Shown here piece by piece: positions 49,780 to 58,584 of a stretch of 64,000 bases of DNA. The position numbers and the translations under genes are program-made. Each line of letters opens with the position of its first letter. Position 1 is the stretch's first letter. The stretch covers positions 1,798,001 to 1,862,000 of the forward strand of contig NZ_CP090640.1 of assembly GCF_029633825.1 (NCBI RefSeq), given 5' to 3'. Under the pieces are notes generated by a model that saw nothing but the letters and a program-made list of their open reading frames with translations, had not been told where the DNA came from and did not search any database. This DNA comes from Burkholderia contaminans (GTDB lineage Bacteria; Pseudomonadota; Gammaproteobacteria; Burkholderiales; Burkholderiaceae).

Positions 49780-49982
49780 AATGCGGGTCGGTTGAAAATA
49801 CGCGCGCCGTACGCCGGGCACGCGCCGGGGCTTGCGTCTTCACGGGCTTCACGCGCGGCCGCCCGCACGGCGCCACGCCGGTTTCGGCGCGGTTCGCTCG
49901 GCGATGAAAACGGGGACGTGTTGACCAAGATGCAATCCCTGACGATTCGGTGCTGGGAATTCCGGCCAACGGGCCGGCTTCG

Positions 49983-50001
49983 GGTAAAATCGCATTTTAC
50001 C
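49983..50001. promoter_or_regulatory. Perfect palindrome at the purM/hda divergent promoter region
   Basis: GGTAAAAT-CGC-ATTTTACC is a perfect 8-3-8 inverted repeat 19 bp before the purM ATG. It carries a TAAAAT hexamer on each strand, so it could supply -10 elements in both directions or be an operator. Confidence 0.4.
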
Positions 50002-50020
50002 GACCTTCTCGCATTCCCCC

Positions 50021-51076
50021 ATGAATCCTCCGAAATCCGCTCCCGACGCTCAGGGTCTGTCCTATCGCGACGCAGGTGTCGACATCGACGCGGGCGACGC
50101 ACTCATCGACAAGATCAAGCCTTTTGCGAAGAAAACCCTGCGCGACGGCGTGCTCGGCGGCATCGGCGGGTTCGGCGCGCTGTTCGAAGTGCCGAAGAAG
50201 TACAAGGAGCCCGTGCTCGTGTCGGGCACCGACGGCGTGGGCACCAAGCTCAAGCTGGCATTTCATCTGAACAAACACGACACCGTCGGCCAGGATCTCG
50301 TCGCGATGAGCGTGAACGACATCCTCGTGCAGGGCGCCGAGCCGCTGTTCTTCCTCGATTATTTCGCGTGCGGCAAGCTCGACGTCGACACCGCTGCAAC
50401 GGTCGTCAAGGGCATCGCGCAGGGTTGCGAACTGTCGGGCTGCGCGCTGATCGGCGGTGAAACGGCCGAAATGCCGGGCATGTACCCGGACGGCGAGTAC
50501 GACCTGGCCGGCTTCGCGGTCGGCGCGGTCGAGAAGAGCAAGATCATCGACGGCAGCACGATCGCCGAAGGCGACGTGGTGCTGGGCCTCGCCTCGAGCG
50601 GCATCCACTCGAACGGCTTCTCGCTGGTGCGCAAGATCATCGAGCGCGCGAACCCCGACCTGTCGGCCGATTTCCACGGCCGCTCGCTGGCCGACGCGCT
50701 GATGGCGCCCACGCGCATCTACGTGAAGCCGCTGCTTGCGCTGATGCAGAAGCTGTCGGTGAAGGGCATGGCGCACATCACGGGCGGCGGTCTCGTCGAG
50801 AACATTCCGCGCGTGCTGCGCGAAGGCCTCACCGCCGAGCTCGACCAGAACGCGTGGCCGCTGCCGCCGCTGTTCAAGTGGCTGCAGGAGCACGGCGGTG
50901 TCGCCGATGCGGAAATGCACCGCGTGTTCAACTGCGGCATCGGCATGGCCGTGATCGTTTCGGCGGCCGATGCCGACGCAGCGATCGCCGACCTGACCGC
51001 CGCCGGCGAACAGGTGTGGAAGATCGGCACCGTGCGTGCGACCCGCGAAGGCGAGGCGCAGACGGTCGTGGTCTGA
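50021..51076 (+). CDS. purM: Phosphoribosylformylglycinamidine cyclo-ligase (AIR synthetase)
   Basis: PurM makes aminoimidazole ribonucleotide in purine synthesis. The 351-residue product has [71 protein letters not shown] and [15 protein letters not shown]. These are standard PurM signatures in family-typical length. It is a single-gene unit with a strong terminator. Confidence 0.98.
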   Translation: MNPPKSAPDAQGLSYRDAGVDIDAGDALIDKIKPFAKKTLRDGVLGGIGGFGALFEVPKKYKEPVLVSGTDGVGTKLKLAFHLNKHDTVGQDLVAMSVNDILVQGAEPLFFLDYFACGKLDVDTAATVVKGIAQGCELSGCALIGGETAEMPGMYPDGEYDLAGFAVGAVEKSKIIDGSTIAEGDVVLGLASSGIHSNGFSLVRKIIERANPDLSADFHGRSLADALMAPTRIYVKPLLALMQKLSVKGMAHITGGGLVENIPRVLREGLTAELDQNAWPLPPLFKWLQEHGGVADAEMHRVFNCGIGMAVIVSAADADAAIADLTAAGEQVWKIGTVRATREGEAQTVVV

Positions 51077-51108
51077 CGCACTGCCTGCAGCAGATGCAGC
51101 AAGGAAAG

Positions 51109-51139
51109 CCGCCCGGAGTCGATCCGGGCGGTTTTTTTT
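51109..51139 (+). terminator. Rho-independent terminator of purM
   Basis: A perfect 9-bp stem CCGCCCGGA/TCCGGGCGG with a 5-nt loop is followed by T8, 33 bp after the stop. Confidence 0.9.
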
Positions 51140-51187
51140 CGGGCGTGGCGTGGCGTACGGGCGCGCGCCGACGAAGGAGGGACGACG

Positions 51188-51583
51188 ATGACCGAAGACG
51201 AACGCGCGATCCGCGAGCTCGTGGACAACTGGTTCGTATCGAGCCGGCGCGGCGACCTGGCGACCGTGCTCGACCTGATCGCCGACGACGCGATCTTCAT
51301 GGTGGCCGGCAAGCCGCCGTTCGACAAGGCGGCGTTTGCAGCCGCGTCGCGCGACGCGAACGCCAGCGGCGGTCACGCGCCGAAGATCGACGGCCGTTAC
51401 CGGATCGACGAACTGCGCGTATTGGGCGACTGGGCGTACATGCGCAATTTCATCGAGATCGAGGCGACGCCGCCGGGCGGCGAGACGATCCGGCGGTCGG
51501 GCCATACGCTGACGATCTTCCGCAAGGCCGACGGCCGCTGGCAGCTCGTGCGCGACGCGAATCTGGTGACGCTCGCGCCGTGA
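51188..51583 (+). CDS. SnoaL/NTF2-like protein (SgcJ/EcaC-type), function unknown
   Basis: The 131-residue product begins MTEDERAIRELVDNWFVSSR and has the NTF2-like pattern ATVLDLIADDAIFMVAGKPPF, then WAYMRNFIEIEATPPGG and a C-terminal HTLTIFRKADGRWQLVRDAN. Small cone-shaped proteins of this fold include enzymes and ligand binders; nothing here identifies a ligand. It has a GGAGGG ribosome-binding site. It is convergent with tetA, 22 bp apart. Confidence 0.75.
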   Translation: MTEDERAIRELVDNWFVSSRRGDLATVLDLIADDAIFMVAGKPPFDKAAFAAASRDANASGGHAPKIDGRYRIDELRVLGDWAYMRNFIEIEATPPGGETIRRSGHTLTIFRKADGRWQLVRDANLVTLAP

Positions 51584-51605
51584 GCGCGACGGTACCCGCT
51601 GGCGC

Positions 51606-52799
51606 TCATGCGGACGGCCGTGTCGCGCCCGCCGGCCGTGCACCGGCCAGCAGCGGCGGGACGAGGAGGTAAAGCAGTGCGGCCGCGGCCCAGACGAGCC
51701 CCGGCCACGTCGCGCGGGTCGCCGCATAGGTCGCGGTGACGACCAGCGGCCCCGCGACGCCGATCAGGCTCGCCACGCTCGCGAGCGCGCCTTGCAGTTC
51801 ACCCTGGCGCGCATCGTCGACCTGTCGCGCGAGCATCGCCTGCAGTGCCGGCAGCGTCATGCCGCCCGCCGCGAACAGCGGCAGCAGCGCGAATGGCACC
51901 CACGCGGCGGTTGCGAACGCAATCGCCGCGAGCCCGATCGCGTCGCCCGCGAGGCCGAGTGCGAGTGCGCGGCGCTCGCCGAGCCGCGCGATCAGCGGAC
52001 CGATCGCGAACGCCTGCGCGAGTGCGTGACACGCGCCATAGCCCGCCAGCGACAGCCCCGCGATCGGCGTCGACCAGCCGAAATGCTCCTGGCCATACAG
52101 GATCCACAGTGTCGCCGGCGCCTGCGACACCAGCGCCACGATCACGTAAATGCCGATCAGCGGTGCGAGCGCGGGCGCGCCGGTCAGCCGGCGCAGGCTG
52201 GCGAACGGGTTGAGCGCGCCGACCGCATGGCCTCCGCGGGCCGAACGCGGCCGTGACTCCGGCAGCGCGCGCCAGACCAGCACGAGGTTGAGCGCGTTGA
52301 GCGCGGCGGCCGCGACGAACGGTGCACGCAGGTGCAGCGCGCCGAGCAGGCCGCCGATCAGCGGGCCTGCGATGAAGCCGATGCCCATCATCGCGCCGAG
52401 CTGGCCGAAGCGTCGGGCGCGATCGGGTTCGGCGGTGACATCGGTGACGTAGGCAGTTGCGACCGCGACGTTCGCACCGGTGATGCCCGCGATCAGCCGC
52501 CCCACGTAAAGCCACGCGAGGGTCGGCGCGAGCGCCATCAGCAGGTAGTCGAGTGCGGCGCCCGCGAGCGACACGAGCAGGACGGGCCGGCGGCCGAAGC
52601 GGTCGCTCAGCGCGCCGAGCAGCGGGGCGCACAGGAACTGCGCGAACGCGTACAGCGCGAGCAGGATCCCGTAATGGGTGTCGGTGCTGCCTGCGTCGGC
52701 GAGCGAGCGCAGCAGCCCGGGCAGGATCGGCATCACGATCCCGACGCCGATCGCGTCGAGCAGAACCGTGGCCAGGATGGCAATCAGGGATGGATTCAA
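51606..52799 (-). CDS. TetA-like tetracycline:H+ antiporter (MFS, DHA1)
   Basis: The 397-residue product is a 12-helix major facilitator closely resembling the TetA group: LATVLLDAIGVGIVMPILPG, motif A GALSDRFGRRPVLL between helices 2 and 3, GRLIAGITGANVAVATAY, and MLARQVDDARQGELQGALAS. The start is TTG (LNPSLIAIL); no in-frame ATG or GTG precedes it after the operator. GC content is as high as in neighbouring genes, so it looks resident rather than recently acquired. It is divergent from the tetR-like gene with tetO-like operators between. Tetracycline efflux is likely from family but not proven. Confidence 0.85.
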   Translation of the reverse strand: MNPSLIAILATVLLDAIGVGIVMPILPGLLRSLADAGSTDTHYGILLALYAFAQFLCAPLLGALSDRFGRRPVLLVSLAGAALDYLLMALAPTLAWLYVGRLIAGITGANVAVATAYVTDVTAEPDRARRFGQLGAMMGIGFIAGPLIGGLLGALHLRAPFVAAAALNALNLVLVWRALPESRPRSARGGHAVGALNPFASLRRLTGAPALAPLIGIYVIVALVSQAPATLWILYGQEHFGWSTPIAGLSLAGYGACHALAQAFAIGPLIARLGERRALALGLAGDAIGLAAIAFATAAWVPFALLPLFAAGGMTLPALQAMLARQVDDARQGELQGALASVASLIGVAGPLVVTATYAATRATWPGLVWAAAALLYLLVPPLLAGARPAGATRPSA

Positions 52800-52806
52800 G
52801 AGCGTG

Positions 52807-52825
52807 ACTCTATCGGTGATAGAGT
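52807..52825. promoter_or_regulatory. tetO-like operator 1
   Basis: ACTCTATCGGTGATAGAGT is a 19-bp palindrome (8-bp arms and one further outer pair matched around GGT). It differs from the Tn10 tetO1 only in the central bases; the CTATC...GATAG contacts are identical. It lies 8 bp before the tetA-like start. Confidence 0.85.
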
Positions 52826-52844
52826 GGCGATTATTCCACAGCTT

Positions 52845-52863
52845 TCCCTATCGGTGATAGAGA
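52845..52863. promoter_or_regulatory. tetO-like operator 2
   Basis: TCCCTATCGGTGATAGAGA differs from Tn10 tetO2 at one central base. Its last A is the first base of the tetR ATG, so bound repressor would cover the tetR start. The spacing to operator 1 (38 bp centre to centre) puts both on the divergent promoters. Confidence 0.85.
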
Positions 52864-53495
52864 TGAAGGACACAGGGGCGCGGCTGACGCGCGACACGGT
52901 ATTGCGCGCGGCGCTCGAACTGCTCGACGAAGTCGGCATCGACGGGCTGTCGACGCGCAAGCTCGCCGAGCGGCTCGGCGTGCAGTCGCCGACGCTTTAC
53001 TGGCATTTCAAGAACAAGGGTGAACTGCTCGACGCGATGGCGGAGGCGATCATGCTCGAGCGTCACGATGCATCGCTGCCGCGGCCGGGCGAAGCGTGGG
53101 ATGCGTGGCTTCTGGACAACGCGCGCAGTTTCCGGCGCGCGCTGCTGGCCTATCGCGACGGCGCGCGCCTGCATGCCGGTACGCGGCCACGTGCGCTGCA
53201 TTTCGGCTCGATCGAGCGCAAGGTCGCGCTGCTCGGCGACGCGGGTTTCGCGCCGGACGAGGCGGTCGACGTGATGTATGCGCTGGGCCGCTTCGTGGTC
53301 GGATGGGTGCTGGAAGAGCAGGCGGAACCGGACGGCGACGCCGATGCGCCGCTGCCGGACCCGGCCGAATACCCGTTGCTCGCCAAGGGCTGGGCCGCGC
53401 TGCGCGAGCGCAGCGGCGACGAGGCGTTCGAGCGTGGTGTCGCGTGGATCGTCGACGGCGCGCGCGCACGCCTCGCAGCGCGCAGGCGCGGCTGA
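52863..53495 (+). CDS. TetR tetracycline repressor
   Basis: A TetR-family repressor with the TetR(A-G)-type ligand domain. The 210-residue product starts MKDTGARLTRDTVLRAALEL; the helix-turn-helix contains GIDGLSTRKLAERLGVQSPTLYWHFKNKGELL, closely resembling class A-G TetR. The C-terminal domain (YALGRFVVGWVLEEQA) fits TetR_C. Its start codon is inside operator 2 and no separate Shine-Dalgarno was seen, suggesting a very short leader. It is divergent from tetA. Confidence 0.9.
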   Translation: MKDTGARLTRDTVLRAALELLDEVGIDGLSTRKLAERLGVQSPTLYWHFKNKGELLDAMAEAIMLERHDASLPRPGEAWDAWLLDNARSFRRALLAYRDGARLHAGTRPRALHFGSIERKVALLGDAGFAPDEAVDVMYALGRFVVGWVLEEQAEPDGDADAPLPDPAEYPLLAKGWAALRERSGDEAFERGVAWIVDGARARLAARRRG

Positions 53496-53500
53496 CGCGG

Positions 53501-54481
53501 TCAGCCTGGCGGCTTGCCGTCGAGCACGCGTTCGAGCGCGTCGAGTGCGCGGGCCGTCGAGTCCGGCGCGATGCAGTCGACGACGATCCGCTCCGGCATC
53601 GCGCGCAGCCAGGTGATCTGGCGCTTGCAGAGCTGGCGCGTCGCGAAGATCCCCTTGTCGCGCATCGTCCGGTAGTCGGTGTCGCCGTCGAGGAATTCCC
53701 ACGCCTGCCGGTAGCCGACGCAGCGCATCGACGGCAGGTCGGGATGGAGGTCCTCGCGACGGCGCAGCCGCTCCACTTCGTCGATGAAGCCCGCGTCGAG
53801 CATTGCGTCGAAGCGCTGCGCGATCCGTTTGTGCAGTACCGCGCGATCCGACGGTTCGAGCGCGACCGGCACGAAGCGGTAAGCTGCGGCCGCATCGTCC
53901 GTGCGGCGCGGTGCGGCGAGCAGCACCGACATCGGCTGCCCGCTCAGCATGAACACTTCGAGCGCCCGCTGGATCCGCTGCGAATCGTTCGGCGCGAGCC
54001 GCGCGGCCGTGTCGGGATCGACCTGTGCGAGCCGCGCGTGCAGCGCGGGCCAGCCATCGCGCTCGGCTTCGGCATCGAGCGTCGCGCGCACGTCCGGATC
54101 GGCGCCCGGCAGGTCGTTGAGCCCCTGCGTCAGCGCCTTGTAGTACAGCATCGTGCCGCCCGCGAGCAGCGGCGTGCGGCCGCGCGCGGTGATCTCGCCG
54201 ATCAGGCGCAGCGTGTCCGCGCGGAAGCTCGCGGCCGAATACGCGTCGGCCGGATCGATGATGTCGATCAGGTGATGCGGCACGCTCGCGCGCTCGTCGA
54301 GCGACGGTTTCGCGGTGCCGATATCCATGTCGCGGTAGACGAGCGCCGAATCGACACTGACGATCTCGATCGGGCGGCGCGCGGCGAGCGCCAGCGCCGC
54401 GGCCGTCTTTCCCGAGGCGGTGGGGCCGAGCAGGCAGGCGATCGTCGTCGGGCTGGGGTTGGCGTGCGGTGCTGCGCTCAT
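53501..54481 (-). CDS. miaA: tRNA dimethylallyltransferase
   Basis: MiaA adds the dimethylallyl group to A37 of tRNAs reading UNN codons. The ATG at [20 protein letters not shown] gives 326 residues, and overlaps the mutL stop by 4 bp (ATGA), supporting coupling. It has a P-loop [65 protein letters not shown] and the C-terminal [17 protein letters not shown]. Confidence 0.97.
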   Translation of the reverse strand: MSAAPHANPSPTTIACLLGPTASGKTAAALALAARRPIEIVSVDSALVYRDMDIGTAKPSLDERASVPHHLIDIIDPADAYSAASFRADTLRLIGEITARGRTPLLAGGTMLYYKALTQGLNDLPGADPDVRATLDAEAERDGWPALHARLAQVDPDTAARLAPNDSQRIQRALEVFMLSGQPMSVLLAAPRRTDDAAAAYRFVPVALEPSDRAVLHKRIAQRFDAMLDAGFIDEVERLRRREDLHPDLPSMRCVGYRQAWEFLDGDTDYRTMRDKGIFATRQLCKRQITWLRAMPERIVVDCIAPDSTARALDALERVLDGKPPG

Positions 54482-56469
54482 TGGCCGCGCATGAAGAGGC
54501 GGTCGAGATCGTTCAGCGTGAGCTGATACCACGTCGGCCGGCCGTGATTGCACTGGTCCGCGCGTTCGGTCGCTTCCATCTGCCGCAGCAGCGCGTTCAT
54601 CTCGTCGAGCGTCAGGCGCCGGTTCGCGCGCACCGCGTGGTGACACGCGAGCGTGCCGAGCAGTTCGTGCTGACGCTCGGTGAGCACGCGCGAGCCGCCG
54701 AACGCGTGCAGGTCGGCGAGCACCGCGCGCGCGAGCGACTGCAGGTCGGCATCCTTCAGCAGCGCCGGCACCGCGCGGATCGCGAGCGTCGTCGGCGACA
54801 GCACCGCCAGGTCGAAGCCGAGCGATTCGAGCGTGTCGCGCTCTTCCTCGACCGTCCCGATCTCGACCGGCGTGGCCGTCATCGAGATCGGCAGCAGCAG
54901 CGCCTGCACGGCGACCGAGCGGTCGGCCAGCGCGTTCTTGAACTGTTCGTACAGGATCCGCTCGTGCGCCGCGTGCATGTCGACGATCACGAGGCCGTGT
55001 GCATTCTGCGCGAGCACGTAGATGCCGTGGATCTGGCCCAGCGCGAAGCCGAGCGGCTGCTCGTCGTGCGCGGTGGCGGTGATCGGCGATGCGGCGAAAC
55101 CCGGCAGCGGCACGATCGGCGCGTCGGCCGAATTGCGGGCGAGGGTCGTCGTGCCGTCCGGCGTGCCGGCGCCCGTGTCCTTGCGGCCGAACAGCGCGTC
55201 ATAGAGCGCGAGCGGCTGCGCGACGGGCAGCGTGCCCTGGGTCATCCGCGCCTGGCGCATCCACGTGTTGCCCGACGACGGGGACGACGACGGCGACGAG
55301 AAGCCGCTACCGCCGCTGCCGGTTGCCTGGCCCTGGCTCTGCCCGAGCGGTGTGTCCAGGAATGAAGCGGGCCCGCGCGGTGCCGGTGAGAGTTGCGCGG
55401 CATGGCCGCCCGCCGTGGTTTCCGGCGACGCGCCCGCGTGGCGCGCCAACGCGCGCTGGACCGCATGGAAAACATATTGGTGGATCGAGCGCGAATCGCG
55501 GAAGCGCACCTCGATCTTCGACGGGTGCACGTTCACGTCGACGGCTTCGGGCGGCAGGTCAAGAAACAGCACATACGACGGGTAGCGGTCGCCGTGCAGC
55601 ACGTCCTCGTAGGCCGCGCGCACTGCGTGCGTCAGCAGCTTGTCGCGCACGAAGCGGCCGTTGACGAAGAAGTATTGCTGGTCGGCGCGCCCGCGGCTCG
55701 CGGTCGGCAGGCCTGCGCAGCCATAGACCGCGAGCGGGCCGGCCTGCTCGTCGAGCGGAAGGTGCGCGGTCGCGAAGCTGTCGCCGAGGATCTTCGCGAC
55801 GCGCTGTGCCGGCTCGGTCGCATTCCAGTGCTCGACCGCCTTGCCGTTGTGCAGCACCGAGATCGCGACGTCCGGCCGCGCGAGCGCTGCGCGGCGGATC
55901 ATTTCCAGGCAGTGGCCGAACTCGGTCTGTTCGCTCTTCAGGAACTTGCGGCGCGCGGGCGTGTTGAAGTACAGCTCGCGGACCTCGATCGTCGTGCCGG
56001 TTGCGCCGGCGGCCGGCGACAGCACGCCCGTCTGCGCGTCGATCTTCATCGCGTGCGCGGCATCGGCCGTCCGGCTCGTGATCGACATCTCGGCGACCGA
56101 CGCGATCGACGCGAGCGCTTCGCCGCGGAACCCGAGCGTGGCCACCGCCTCGAGCTCCTCGAGCGAGCGGATCTTGCTGGTGGCATGGCGCATCAGGGCG
56201 AGCGCCAGCTCGTCCGGCGGAATCCCGCAGCCGTCGTCGGTGATCGAGATGCGCTTGACGCCGCCTTCTTCCAGCACGATGCGCAGCGTGCTGGCGCCGG
56301 CGTCCATCGCGTTTTCGAGCAGCTCCTTGACGACCGACGCCGGGCGTTCGACGACCTCGCCGGCGGCGATCTGGCTGATTAGCTGGTCGGGCAGGGGCTG
56401 GATCGCGCGCAGCGGGCGCGGAGCAGGGGCGGGCGCGGCGCCCGCGGCCGTTTCGGTGATATCGGACAT
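54478..56469 (-). CDS. mutL: DNA mismatch repair protein MutL
   Basis: MutL links mismatch recognition by MutS to strand incision. The 663-residue product has the GHKL ATPase motifs ([40 protein letters not shown]), a Ser/Gly-rich linker (about 350-400), and a C-terminal dimer domain. Unlike E. coli MutL it carries [12 protein letters not shown] (residues 497-508), which fits the DQHAx2Ex4E endonuclease motif with Gln to Met, and [11 protein letters not shown] near the end. No mutH was seen. It is first in mutL-miaA. Confidence 0.96.
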   Translation of the reverse strand: MSDITETAAGAAPAPAPRPLRAIQPLPDQLISQIAAGEVVERPASVVKELLENAMDAGASTLRIVLEEGGVKRISITDDGCGIPPDELALALMRHATSKIRSLEELEAVATLGFRGEALASIASVAEMSITSRTADAAHAMKIDAQTGVLSPAAGATGTTIEVRELYFNTPARRKFLKSEQTEFGHCLEMIRRAALARPDVAISVLHNGKAVEHWNATEPAQRVAKILGDSFATAHLPLDEQAGPLAVYGCAGLPTASRGRADQQYFFVNGRFVRDKLLTHAVRAAYEDVLHGDRYPSYVLFLDLPPEAVDVNVHPSKIEVRFRDSRSIHQYVFHAVQRALARHAGASPETTAGGHAAQLSPAPRGPASFLDTPLGQSQGQATGSGGSGFSSPSSSPSSGNTWMRQARMTQGTLPVAQPLALYDALFGRKDTGAGTPDGTTTLARNSADAPIVPLPGFAASPITATAHDEQPLGFALGQIHGIYVLAQNAHGLVIVDMHAAHERILYEQFKNALADRSVAVQALLLPISMTATPVEIGTVEEERDTLESLGFDLAVLSPTTLAIRAVPALLKDADLQSLARAVLADLHAFGGSRVLTERQHELLGTLACHHAVRANRRLTLDEMNALLRQMEATERADQCNHGRPTWYQLTLNDLDRLFMRGQ

Positions 56470-56641
56470 GGCCGAATTATAGCGAGGCGGCGAATGCGTG
56501 CCGGGGCGACCGGCGGTTACGTTTTTTCACGGAGCCTTAAGGTAGTTTCGGTATCATGGGTCCGTAACACGCCCGGCCTTGACCGGTGGGCGCTTCAGCC
56601 TTTTCGGCCGTTCCGGCCCTATCGCCTTCGAGGAATCGCAT

Positions 56642-57325
56642 TTGGATACGCTGCTTCATTTCGTCAACCTTGTCCTGCATATCGACGCCTTCCTCGGCGA
56701 TTTCATCCGGCAGTACGGTGCGTGGGTCTATCTCGTGCTGTTCCTGATCGTGTTCTGCGAGACGGGGCTCGTCGTGTTCCCGTTCCTGCCCGGCGATTCG
56801 CTGCTGTTCATCGGCGGCGCGTTCGCGGCGACGGGCGAGATGAATGTCGGCCTGCTGATCGTGCTGCTGCTCGTCGCGGCGATTTCCGGCAACACCGTGA
56901 ACTACCTGATCGGCCGCTGGATCGGCCCGAAGGTGTTCAATACGCATATCCCGGTGCTCGAGCGCTTCCTCGATCGCGCCGCGCTGCAGAAGACCCACTC
57001 GTTCTACGACAAGCACGGCGGCAAGACGATCGTGCTCGCGCGCTTCATTCCGGTCGTGCGCACGTTCGCGCCGTTCGTCGCGGGTGCATCGTCGATGAGC
57101 GCCGCGCGTTTCCAGCTTTTCAACGTGATCGGTGCGCTGGTGTGGGTGCTGCTGCTCGTGCTGCTCGGCTATTTCTTCGGCAACATCCCGTTCATCCGCC
57201 AGTACCTGAACGTGATCGTGCTGGTCGGGATCGGGGCGGCGGTCGTGCCGGTCGCGCTTGGCGCGGTGTGGAAGCTGGTGCGCGGGAAGCAGTCGGATAA
57301 TGTGCCGAAGGCGGGTGGGCGCTGA
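56642..57325 (+). CDS. DedA-family membrane protein
   Basis: DedA/VTT-domain proteins act in membrane-lipid (undecaprenyl-phosphate or phosphatidylethanolamine) translocation and envelope homeostasis. The 227-residue product starts at TTG (LDTLLHFVNLVLHID) with GAGGA 8 bp upstream; an upstream frame lacks a good start. Signatures are FCETGLVVFPFLPGDSLLF, GNTVNYLIGRWIG, and FIPVVRTFAPFVAGASSM. Several membrane helices are evident. A decayed partial copy lies about 1.5 kb downstream. Confidence 0.93.
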   Translation: MDTLLHFVNLVLHIDAFLGDFIRQYGAWVYLVLFLIVFCETGLVVFPFLPGDSLLFIGGAFAATGEMNVGLLIVLLLVAAISGNTVNYLIGRWIGPKVFNTHIPVLERFLDRAALQKTHSFYDKHGGKTIVLARFIPVVRTFAPFVAGASSMSAARFQLFNVIGALVWVLLLVLLGYFFGNIPFIRQYLNVIVLVGIGAAVVPVALGAVWKLVRGKQSDNVPKAGGR

Positions 57326-57351
57326 GCGGGCGCTTCGTTTTTAGGGCAATG

Positions 57352-57380
57352 AAAAAGCGTGGCGGGTGCCACGCTTTTTT
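57352..57380. terminator. Terminator after the dedA-family gene
   Basis: A5, stem GCGTGGC/GCCACGC with a 4-nt loop, then T6, 26 bp after the stop. Confidence 0.85.
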
Positions 57381-57473
57381 CGTCCGGCGGCGTCGTTACG
57401 CGTTGTGGGGCAAGATCGGCGCTTCGGGTGCCGGTTCAAGGCCGGGTACGGCGTGAACCGGGGAATGTCGCGG

Positions 57474-58059
57474 TTACGACGCTGCGCGGCCGTAGGTGTC
57501 TTCGAATCGGACGATGTCGTCCTCGCCGAGATACGAGCCAGACTGGACTTCGATCAGTTCGAGCGAAATCTTGCCGGGGTTTCTTAGCCGATGTTGGGTG
57601 CCGAGGGGGGATGTACGTCGACTGATTCTCGGTAAGGATGATTTCTGCATCGCCGTTCGTCACAAGCCCCGTGCCCTTCACGACAATCCAATGTTCAGCA
57701 CGGTGATGATGCATCTGCAGGCTCAGTTGTGCTCCAGGAGCGATGATGATCCGCTTGACCTGGAAGCGATCGCCGGCATCTATGCTTTCATAGGAGCCCC
57801 ACGGCCGTGGGACACGACGGTGCGTGACGGATGCGAGCCGTCCCGAACGATACAGTTGTTCGACAACCTTCTTTACGTCCTGCTGTGGAAAAAGGTGCGG
57901 GATATTGCGAGTCGGGTGGAACGTCGTCGCATTCAGGCGCGAATAGTTTCGGGCAATGGTTTGAATGCGTTGTGCTGCGGTTTTCGGCAACTGGCTAACG
58001 GCTGCTTTGGGAGTGAGATTTCTACTTGCGATGTCAATTTCCAGTAGAGAGGAGAGCAC
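57474..58059 (-). pseudogene. Frameshifted C-terminal relic of mannose-1-phosphate guanylyltransferase (ManC)
   Basis: A GTG-started frame reads, after an unmatched N-terminal stretch, [36 protein letters not shown] and [16 protein letters not shown], the type-II phosphomannose isomerase cupin end of ManC/GMP-PMI. A run of six C near 57605-57610 (ATCCCCCCTCGG) breaks the frame. Skipping one base restores [20 protein letters not shown] and [19 protein letters not shown] up to a stop at 57474. The ~350-residue nucleotidyltransferase domain is missing. What precedes residue ~60 does not look like ManC. This is a dead fragment of a polysaccharide-sugar gene. Confidence 0.82.
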
Positions 58060-58236
58060 GGGAGGGCGCGTCCCACTAGCGTATCGATCGACAAGACTCC
58101 GTCTCGTCAGGGTAAGAGCACGGGGTCGTCGTTAGCAAAGAGTGGTATTCCGTCGGTGCGAGAGTCTTGCCGCACCGCAATGCGTCGGACTAGCAAGGGA
58201 GTACTGCATGTACAGCTCGTCGCCTGTTTCGTATCG
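58060..58236 (+). other. Unassigned scrambled interval
   Basis: No gene, hairpin or repeat was seen between the manC relic and the dedA fragment. The composition is less GC-rich than typical here. Confidence 0.4.
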
Positions 58237-58436
58237 AGCCGTTTCTGATAGTGTTTTGCGGGACGGGGCTAGTCGCGCTCCTGCTCCTGCCCGGCGATTC
58301 GCCGCTGTTCATCGGCGGCGCGTTCGCGGCGACGGGCGAAATGAACGTCGGCCTGCTGCTCGTCGTGATGATCTCTGGCAGCATGGGTCTCGTCGGCCCC
58401 GTCATGTTGACATGCGGGGATCGTCTTGCGCGGTGA
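58237..58436 (+). pseudogene. Decayed partial duplicate of the upstream dedA-family gene
   Basis: The frame reads FLIVFCGTGLVALLLLPGDS, then PLFIGGAFAATGEMNVGLLL, clearly derived from the intact gene's FLIVFCETGLVVFPFLPGDS and LLFIGGAFAATGEMNVGLLI. The core (about 58290-58357) is almost identical at DNA level to 56789-56856; a 12-bp deletion and divergence follow. Only about 50 of 227 residues remain. No start is in frame. It is a truncated duplicate on the same strand. Confidence 0.85.
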
Positions 58437-58584
58437 AGGGCCGTTCCTTGCCACTCACCTAACTCTGGTATGACCAAGAGATCATGCTCCGACCACCTTC
58501 CAAGATTGCTCGGAGGTGGCCTATTGACGAGTGCTCGCTTGTTACAACGGACCCTGCATCGTTACCTAAGCAAAGAGTGATAGG
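58437..58584 (+). other. Interval downstream of the repeat-protein gene
   Basis: No feature was recognised between the dedA fragment and the convergent minus-strand repeat-protein gene; no hairpin with a T-run was found. Confidence 0.3.
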
